A model generated the notes under the pieces. The model saw only the letters and a list, made by a program, of their open reading frames with translations, made no database searches and was not told where the DNA came from. From Byssothecium circinans (taxonomy: Eukaryota > Ascomycota > Dothideomycetes > Pleosporales > Massarinaceae), in the NCBI GenBank assembly GCA_010015675.1, contig ML976984.1:334088-398087 (forward strand): 64,000 bases of DNA, written 5' to 3'. Below, piece after piece: positions 57,892 to 64,000 of this stretch. The position numbers and the translations under genes are program-made. How positions within the stretch are numbered: position 1 is the first letter of the stretch; every line of letters begins with the position of its first letter.

Positions 57892-59569
57892 CTAAACACT
57901 ATCAACCCTCTCCTCCTTCATCTTCTCAATCGTCAGGCCCGCGCCCTCTGCGTCATGCCTAAACTCCTCTTCCTGTAACCTCAACTGCTCCATCATCTCC
58001 CCATGCGCCTTCCTCACATTCTTGTACGCGAACAGCTCATCCATATGCTCAAGCGGAATACTCTTCGTCTCAGGAATCAAAAAGTACACGAATGGAATCG
58101 ACAGAATCATCAGCGACGCGAAGAAAAAATACACCCCATACCCCATAGTCAAGAACATCTGCGGCGTGAACCGGGAAACGATAAAGTTCCAGAACCAGTT
58201 ATTCGCGGCCGCCGAGGCCTGGCCGAGAGAGCGCGTGTTCTGGCTGTACATTTCGGAGTTGATGACCCAGGGTGTGCCGTTCCAGGATGGGGTGTAGAAG
58301 GCAGTCCATAGGTAGAAGAAGAAGATGGCCGCGATGCCGCCCGAGGAGAGTTTGGCGTTGGGATTGCTGGCGTTCGCGCCCGTGTTGGCGATCTTGATGT
58401 ATGCGCCGATGAACCACATGCAGAAGGATCCGCCTGCGGCACCCAACATGAGGAGCTTCGTGCGGCCGAGACGGTCGATGAGCCAGAGGAGCCAGATGAG
58501 GGTCACGACCGTCTTCACGACGCCGAAAATACCGGTGGTAAGGAAGCCAGTGCTCGTGCCGGTGATACCGATCGACTTGAAGACCGTAGGACTGTAGTAG
58601 TTGATAGCATTGATGCCGCTTCCGTTCTGCCACAGGAACAACATGCCACCGAGGAAGAAGCGCCAGAGGACCTTCTTCTGTTTGAGCGCGATGAAAGGCT
58701 TCCAGAACCCAGGGCCAACATGGATGCGATCGTGCTCGATCTGAGCGTCGATAGCAGCGACTTCCTCAACTAGATAAATATCGTCGGCGGGAAGGTTGCG
58801 AATCCAGCACAGGTTCTTCATCGCCTGTTCGCGTTTTCCCTTGGTGAAAAGCCAGCGAGGGGACTCTTTCATCCAGATAGCGCCCGCCAAGAGACAGCCT
58901 GCTGGTACGAGCTGGATGGCGAAGGGGATAATCCATTGCGTGTGGGAAGGTGCCATTGTTTCTTGAAGGCCGTAGTTGATCTAGCTATAGTGTTGTGTTA
59001 GTGACTCGAATGAGGAAGAAGAAGTCAAAAGTGAAGACTTACAAGCCAACGAGACCACCAATCTGCCACCCCATTTCATAGATACCAACAAGCCGACCAC
59101 GTACCGCAGGAGGCGAAAGCTCGGAAATATAAATCGGCACCATATTCGACGCGCCGCCAACTCCCAGGCCAGCAAGCACTCTCCCACCGATGATAAGACC
59201 CAAGCCCCTCTCGCGATTCGCACCCAACATCATTCCAGCACCGAGGATAAAAATCAAGACCCAAATGAGCAGACTCCTTTTCCGTCCAAGGTAGTAGCTC
59301 GAAACGTATGCGCCGAATGAGCCAAAGAAAGCGCCAGCCTGGTAGACAGAGACGATGTTTGCTTTGGTCAAGGCGAGATGACTGGGATTCATTTCATTAA
59401 GGCGAAATTCGTCGACGAAGGAGGGAAGTGCGAGAGTGGTGCCGATGAAAGCGCTGTCGTAGCCGATCATGCATGAGGCCCATGATGCGACGATTGCACA
59501 GGTATAAACGCGCCAGTTGTAGACGGCTTTGGGCGTGGGCCTGTCTTCGACGAAGGCAAGAATGCCCAT
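57892..59569 (-). CDS. qutD: Quinate permease (QutD/QA-Y type), possible premature stop
   Basis: Exons are 59569-59043 and 58984-57892, with a 58-nt intron, about 538 aa if read through. It is an MFS sugar-porter family proton symporter that brings quinate into the cell. The N-terminus MGILAFVEDRPTPKAVYNWRV is very typical of QutD, as are GYDSAFIGTTLALPSF, GAGMMLGANRERGLGLIIGG, NGSGINAINYYSPTVFKS and PETKSIPLEHMDELF. Twelve hydrophobic segments are present. In the second exon the second codon is TAG (58981-58983) at the spot where the family has Trp (GFWINYG). With the only in-phase splice this would stop translation near residue 177. It is either a nonsense mutation, an error, or bypassed by unusual splicing. 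The neighbouring quinate genes support the assignment. Confidence 0.88.
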
Positions 59570-60296
59570 TTTGATGGCAGTGTGGTCGCTGTGTCCCTAA
59601 TTGAAGCGGTCTCTTCAGGTCGTGATGGAGATTGAAATATAAGGGATGGGAAGAAGCGGTGAAGGGGTTGAATCCCGTCCCAGCGAACCTCAAGATAAGA
59701 AAAAGAAGGGGATGACCTGAGGGATGGGGGATAATAGGGTCGCGATGAATCCTTCTATATACCTTACCCCAGACTCTTCAAGACCCCATGGAGAAGCAGT
59801 CACCCAAGTGTTCTGAGGCTAGTATTCCCCAATCCAGTGTCTCTCCGAAGCATTCATCCAGCTCGCACCCGCGTCCAGGTCAACCACCAAATAATAGTGA
59901 ACAAAAAATTCCCCCGCCTCCGGAGAACTGCTGCAGGCTTGCGTCTTGGTCGACATGGGCCGGATATGTGTTTTGCCAGGCGGAAGAGTGCTGTTACTCA
60001 GCAACAGCTACGGTCCGATATAGGCATGACTCGTATAGCTCTGGGTGGAGCTTGTGGAATAATGTTTTTCGGTCGCGGGGTTCTTCCGGGGAAGTTTACT
60101 GTACATGTACAAAAGTGTTGGCGACGACAGGTTTGGAGCTCTAGAAAGCGATTTCGTAAAGTTCAATTCTGCGCGCATAAACTCAATTGCCTGCCTGCCA
60201 GGTTTCGAGCCCATTTTCGAGCTTTCGAAGTGCCTCTCACAGAAGAGTAATACTAATCCAATCCTCAAACCTTCCTACACATCAAACATCTCCAAC
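59570..60296. promoter_or_regulatory. Divergent promoter region, quinate permease and quinate dehydrogenase
   Basis: It lies between the two divergent starts (727 bp). A GGATAA half-site like that of the quinate activator occurs near 59729, but I see no full palindrome. Confidence 0.35.
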
Positions 60297-61295
60297 ATGG
60301 AAGAGCAACGTCTCGCTCAAATCGCCAAACTGGACAAACACGGCTACCTCTTCGGCCATGGAATCTCACACTCAATGTCTCCCCTTCTCCACAAAACAAT
60401 ATACGAAAGCCTTGGTTTGAACTGGGCGCAAATACCTCTCGATTCCACAGACATGTCGCTATTCCTAAAGCTCCGTGAAGATCCAAAGTTTTACGGTGCG
60501 TTCATCTGTTTTCTTTCACCATTGATCCATTATCCTGACTTGATAAATGTAGGCGCGTCGGTGACTATGCCCCACAAAGTGGCCATCCTCCAACACCTCG
60601 ATTCCCTAACGCCCGAAGGCGCCGCCGTCGGCGCTGTGAATACGCTATTCATTCGACAAGACCCCGATACAGGGAAACGGTTATACATGGGAACGAACAC
60701 CGACGTAATCGGAATCCGTGAAGCCTTCTACCAAAACGTGTCGAATTCCGACTCTGTTTTCCACAACCGACCAGCTGTGGTTGTAGGTGGCGGCGGAGCA
60801 GCTCGAAGTGCGGTTTACGCGCTCCGCACGTGGATGAAAACGAGTAAAATCTACTTGGTAAATCGCGATCGGAAGGAAGTCAAGGCTGTTTTTGATGAAT
60901 GTACGGCACGCGGGTATGGTGACGAACTTATCGACATTGCGACGGTTGAGCAGGCGCAAGGTCTCGAGACGGTGGGGGCGATAGTAGCGTGTGTGCCGAA
61001 CTTCACACCCAAAACAGAAGAGGAAAAGGAGGCGCGGAGAGTGCTAGAGCATTTCTTAAAGCAGGAGCATAAGGGTGCGATACTGGAGATGTGTTACCAT
61101 CCAAGTCCGTGGACAGAGATTGCGGATGTCAGTCAGAAGCTGGGATGGAATCTGATACTGGGTACTGAGGCGTTGATTTGGCAAGGTTTGGAGCAGGATC
61201 GATATTGGTTGGGGAAGGAGGTTAGTGAACTACCAGTGGAAAAGGTGCACAAGGCGATTGCGGCGGACCTGAATGGGGTGAGGCCAACGTTGTGA
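60297..61295 (+). CDS. qutB: Quinate/shikimate dehydrogenase (QutB type)
   Basis: Exons are 60297-60495 and 60553-61295, with a 57-nt intron, 313 aa. It oxidises quinate to 3-dehydroquinate (and often shikimate to 3-dehydroshikimate) with an NAD(P) cofactor. Motifs in order are [13 protein letters not shown] (substrate binding), [12 protein letters not shown] with the catalytic Lys, GTNTDVIGI with the catalytic Asp, and the Rossmann loop [18 protein letters not shown]-terminal features include [13 protein letters not shown]. The length is close to fungal quinate dehydrogenases. It is divergent from the permease and adjacent to the dehydroquinase and QutG genes. Preference for quinate over shikimate is inferred from context. 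Confidence 0.92.
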   Translation: MEEQRLAQIAKLDKHGYLFGHGISHSMSPLLHKTIYESLGLNWAQIPLDSTDMSLFLKLREDPKFYGAFICFLSPLIHYPDLINVGASVTMPHKVAILQHLDSLTPEGAAVGAVNTLFIRQDPDTGKRLYMGTNTDVIGIREAFYQNVSNSDSVFHNRPAVVVGGGGAARSAVYALRTWMKTSKIYLVNRDRKEVKAVFDECTARGYGDELIDIATVEQAQGLETVGAIVACVPNFTPKTEEEKEARRVLEHFLKQEHKGAILEMCYHPSPWTEIADVSQKLGWNLILGTEALIWQGLEQDRYWLGKEVSELPVEKVHKAIAADLNGVRPTL

Positions 61296-61401
61296 AGGCT
61301 GTAAGGCTGTGGGATAAACAGTGAGATAAATTAGCTAGTATTTGTATATAAGCGCTTCATGATTGACAAGTATTGTATTCTCAAACTGAGTTTAACGAAA
61401 T

Positions 61402-62456
61402 TTATGCTCCGGGTCGCGAGTAATCGAGATTTCGAACTCGTTTCCATACTTCTCTCACTGTGCGCTCTTGACTCTGTCGTCCCGTCTCAGTTTCTGAAGG
61501 CCCGGCTGGTCTGATGGCGAGGTAAAGACGACTTCCTAATCGCACATCTTCAATTGGAGCCGTCTCACAGTCTTCAGGAGGATTGGCAGTTGCCACCAGC
61601 CCACCTGCTTCCTGTAAGATAGCAATACCTGCTGCAACGTCCCTACGACAAGTCAGTGACTCGTCAGACCGCTCGCTGGTGATGAAATTTACCACTCCCA
61701 GCATCCGCCCTCCCACCAAATATCAAAACTCCCCATAGCCACATACGCAAGGTCTAACGTCGCACTCCCCAAACATCTGACTCCATGCACCATTCCACCT
61801 CTTCCATTCCTTCCTCCAATCTCCGCCGCCATATTGACAAAGCTCTCTACCTTCCGGTGCAGATTTCCATCCGGCACATCCTTCCTATCCTTCCCCCACT
61901 CACACGAAAATACACACCCGCTCGGCGCCTTGACCGGCATTGGAGGCACCTGATTCCGGATAAGAGGTAAAGGTTGCACTTCGTTGAGAAATGCGCCTCG
62001 GCCCGCACACGAACTGAAGAATTGGTTGAGGAAAGGCGCATTGATAACGCCAATTAGGGGCTTAGAGTTGTGGATGAAGCCGATGGAGACACAAAACATA
62101 GGGAAGAGATGGATGTAGTTCACGGTTCCGTCCAAAGGGTCCACACACCATGTTGGCTCAGATGAGATCAAGTAGTCCCGTGACGCGCCTTTGGAGTAAG
62201 ATTCTTCGCTGACGAATGCGTGGGTGGGGTATCTTGACGTGATTTGTTGCTTGATGAAAACTTCGATGTTTTCGTCCGTTTCGGTGACCAGATCTACGGC
62301 ATTCGCTTTCTGTACGTGCTCTTTCTCTTTTATGGTGGCGTTCGTGCTGCCCATTCGCAACTGTGCTGCTTCCATGAGCATCTTCCCCGCATCTTTGCCC
62401 AGTTGAACGGCGAAGGTGTAGATATCGTCCAGTTCATTTTGTGAGAGTTCCATCAT
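61402..62456 (-). CDS. qutG: Inositol-monophosphatase-like protein QutG
   Basis: Exons are 62456-61693 and 61642-61402, with a 50-nt intron, 334 aa. It belongs to the lithium-sensitive Mg2+-dependent phosphatase family. Visible metal-binding motifs are VTETDENIE, FVSEES, WCVDPLDGTVNYIHLFP and WEGGCWEWDVAAG. In Aspergillus and Neurospora clusters the QutG gene lies with the quinate genes, but its precise role in the pathway is not settled. The residues needed for catalysis are present. It is divergent from the dehydroquinase (391 bp apart). A second ATG one codon downstream (62453) is an alternative start. Confidence 0.92.
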
Positions 62457-62847
62457 GACTTCGTGTATATTACTGCGAAGTGTTCAATTGCAGAACCATC
62501 GTAAAAGGTACAGTCCCACTAGTGGTTGATTTCGATGAGCAATTGGGTGCCGCTACAAGCCGAGCACGTGAAGATACGGAACGTCTGCAGGCAATTGGGC
62601 TCGAAGACACAGGCCGAATCTCGTTGATCGCGGAGAATCATGGATAATAAAGGCTCTCACCGATTGGCCTGGGTGGAACCATTTGCGGGTTTATGCGTGT
62701 GATTGAGGTGGGTTAGAGAAGGTAAAGCATTCTTCCATACAGTTCCGATGTTCGGAATGCATTCCGCAAAGCTTCAAACATTGTTCCATTTGAAGAATCA
62801 TCGAAACACACACAATTCCCCCCATCTCCTAGAACTTCACCCCCAAC
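62457..62847. promoter_or_regulatory. Divergent promoter region, QutG and dehydroquinase
   Basis: It has a GGATAA half-site near 62642 and no clear full palindrome. Confidence 0.35.
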
Positions 62848-63300
62848 ATGGCAAAATCAATCCTCCTAATCAACGGCCCCAACCTCAACCTCCTCGGCAC
62901 CCGCGAACCCACCCTGTACGGCAGCACAACCCTACCCCAAGTCGTCGAAGCCACGCAAAAGCAATGTTCAGAACGTTCAATAAAATTCGCTTCTATCCAA
63001 TCGAACCACGAAGGCGTTCTCATAGATCGCATTCACGAAGCGCGAGGAAACGTCGATGCTGTTGTCATAAATCTAGGGGCGTTGACATATACAAGCGTCG
63101 CGTTACGGGACGCGCTGCTCGGCGTTGAGATACCTTTTGTTGAGGTACATATCTGCAACATCCATAAGAGGGAAGCGTTTCGGCATCATAGCTATTTGAG
63201 CGATAAGGCGGAGGCGGTCATTTGTGGGTTGGGCGTGTATGGGTACGAGGCTGCGATTGAGTATGCGGTGAGGCATATCAAAGCGAAAGAGAAGTTGTAG
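62848..63300 (+). CDS. qutE: Catabolic type II 3-dehydroquinase (QutE type)
   Basis: A single exon of 150 aa, the normal length. It dehydrates 3-dehydroquinate to 3-dehydroshikimate, step two of quinate breakdown. Conserved parts are [18 protein letters not shown], with the catalytic Arg and Tyr, [14 protein letters not shown], and [23 protein letters not shown], with catalytic Glu and His. In the [14 protein letters not shown] segment the usual THTS has Tyr instead of His, and the usual ISN is ICN, two substitutions near the active site. The frame is otherwise intact and clearly of this family. The dehydroshikimate dehydratase for the next step is not in the window. Confidence 0.94.
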   Translation: MAKSILLINGPNLNLLGTREPTLYGSTTLPQVVEATQKQCSERSIKFASIQSNHEGVLIDRIHEARGNVDAVVINLGALTYTSVALRDALLGVEIPFVEVHICNIHKREAFRHHSYLSDKAEAVICGLGVYGYEAAIEYAVRHIKAKEKL

Positions 63301-63925
63301 CTGTAGGGTGTGATTGGGAGCTTGTAAATGACTAGAATGTAATATGAAAACACCATGAGGAGCCTAAGCCATGGAAATACCTGAGAGAGTTTTGAGAAAT
63401 CATTGTACGATACTAACTGTCGAGTGCATGAAATCGAGCCGGTAAAATGGATTCTAGAGTTGGCCATTCAATTCTTTCACGAAGAGCTAGTGGTCAGGCG
63501 CATCATACTGATCAAAGTGCAAAGTCTGCTTGAAAACGTATTATGGTACACGAGTTGGCAGTACTATCACTGTTGTAGGCCCAACGATTGACAACCGATG
63601 AAATAGCATTGCTTTGGATTCCATACATCAGACATAAACACAGTTCCAATCATTACCCAACGTCAACTATACACACTTCCCCCTCTCTTTTCTCCCTCTC
63701 TTCCTGTTCCCACCCCCTTAACCGAGAACGCCTACGAGCAAAGTACCAGAGGCAGAGTTTCCCAGTCCCGCAGTGGCCATTTATGGATGCGCACTCCCCA
63801 TACTGTGAGCAGGAGGTCCCAAACACGAGCCCTTGGTATGCCTATCCAGTGGTGCCACTGTATTTTCCGTTTGTACAGACAAGCGCAGCGGAAGCGATGG
63901 GTAGAGTGCTAGTTGTGGTGCTATT
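63301..63925. other. Intergenic, no gene recognised
   Basis: Short open frames only, down to the chitin-binding fragment at the edge. Confidence 0.45.
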
Positions 63926-64000
63926 CTAGCGGCAAGTACCGAAGCCCGATTGGCAGCGATCACTGCAGTAGGCGGTTGTGCTGCCGCACCAGCCGTGAAG
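63926..64000 (-). CDS. C-terminus of a chitin-binding type 1 (hevein-like) protein, partial
   Basis: The minus-strand frame entering at the right edge reads GWCGSTTAYCSDRCQSGFGTC and then a stop (TAG at 63926-63928). This is the C-terminal half of a CBM18 hevein domain (GWCG-T--YC---CQS-FG-C). Four of its usual cysteines are visible. The rest of the protein lies outside the window. Such domains occur in fungal chitinases, chitin deacetylases and LysM-like effectors. Confidence 0.7.
   Translation of the reverse strand, partial: LHGWCGSTTAYCSDRCQSGFGTCR

Noticed and set aside
59729..62647. GGATAA half-sites (59729, 62642) as quinate activator operators
   Set aside because: Full palindromes like GGRTAANNNNTTAYCC were not found, and half-sites are common by chance.
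1..64000. CRISPR arrays, rRNA genes, bacterial-style operons
   Set aside because: No evenly spaced direct repeats of CRISPR type and no rRNA-like sequence were seen. Gene structure is fungal.

Overview
The window is genomic DNA of a filamentous ascomycete (Pezizomycotina), possibly a dothideomycete, though I cannot name the species. The evidence is many short introns (about 46-124 nt, mostly with GT...CTRAC...AG signals), genes on both strands without operons, and typical fungal families: a Zn2Cys6 regulator, an NWD-type NACHT-WD40 receptor, Rds1-like ferritin, GPI-anchored serine-rich proteins and a quinate gene cluster. Exon structures were worked out by hand from reading frames, splice signals and family motifs, so boundaries are predictions. 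A run of 741 Ns (37800-38540) is an assembly gap.

Left part (0-18 kb): a two-exon F-box protein, a four-exon secreted rhamnogalacturonan acetylesterase, a secreted Rds1/ferritin-like protein, the tRNA methyltransferase TRM1, a conserved one-TM protein, a small secreted cysteine-containing protein, a long gene-poor stretch with a MITE-like element (15594-15859), and a two-exon coiled-coil protein.

Middle (18-36 kb): this stretch is gene-poor and partly decayed. It holds a protein-kinase remnant, an unusual 1-kb array of two alternating degenerate motifs (about 19.2-20.2 kb), a short low-complexity protein, an NmrA-like protein divergent from a Zn2Cys6 regulator, an IFI6/IFI27-like membrane protein, a decayed gene, a GPI-anchored secreted protein and a hypothetical protein ending in 11-residue repeats.

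Island (35742-43320): two nearly identical ~506-bp inverted repeats bound a 7.6-kb segment. It carries an apparently intact four-exon NACHT-WD40 receptor (NLR) whose near-identical 126-nt WD40 repeats broke the assembly, plus fragments of a transposase and an ankyrin repeat. This is the most striking structure in the window.

Right part (43-64 kb): a Myb/SANT-like nuclear protein, a small conserved protein, an alpha/beta hydrolase, a coiled-coil protein, a DAL5-type MFS transporter divergent from a flavin-dependent NtaA/SnaA-type monooxygenase, and a conserved two-TM protein. Then comes a quinate-utilisation cluster in alternating orientation: permease (qutD-like), quinate/shikimate dehydrogenase (qutB-like), QutG inositol-phosphatase-like protein and type II 3-dehydroquinase (qutE-like). 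These genes import quinate and convert it to dehydroquinate and dehydroshikimate. The permease has an in-frame TAG at a conserved Trp, and the dehydroquinase has a Tyr in place of a highly conserved active-site His, so the cluster may be degenerating. The window ends inside the C-terminus of a chitin-binding (hevein-type) protein.
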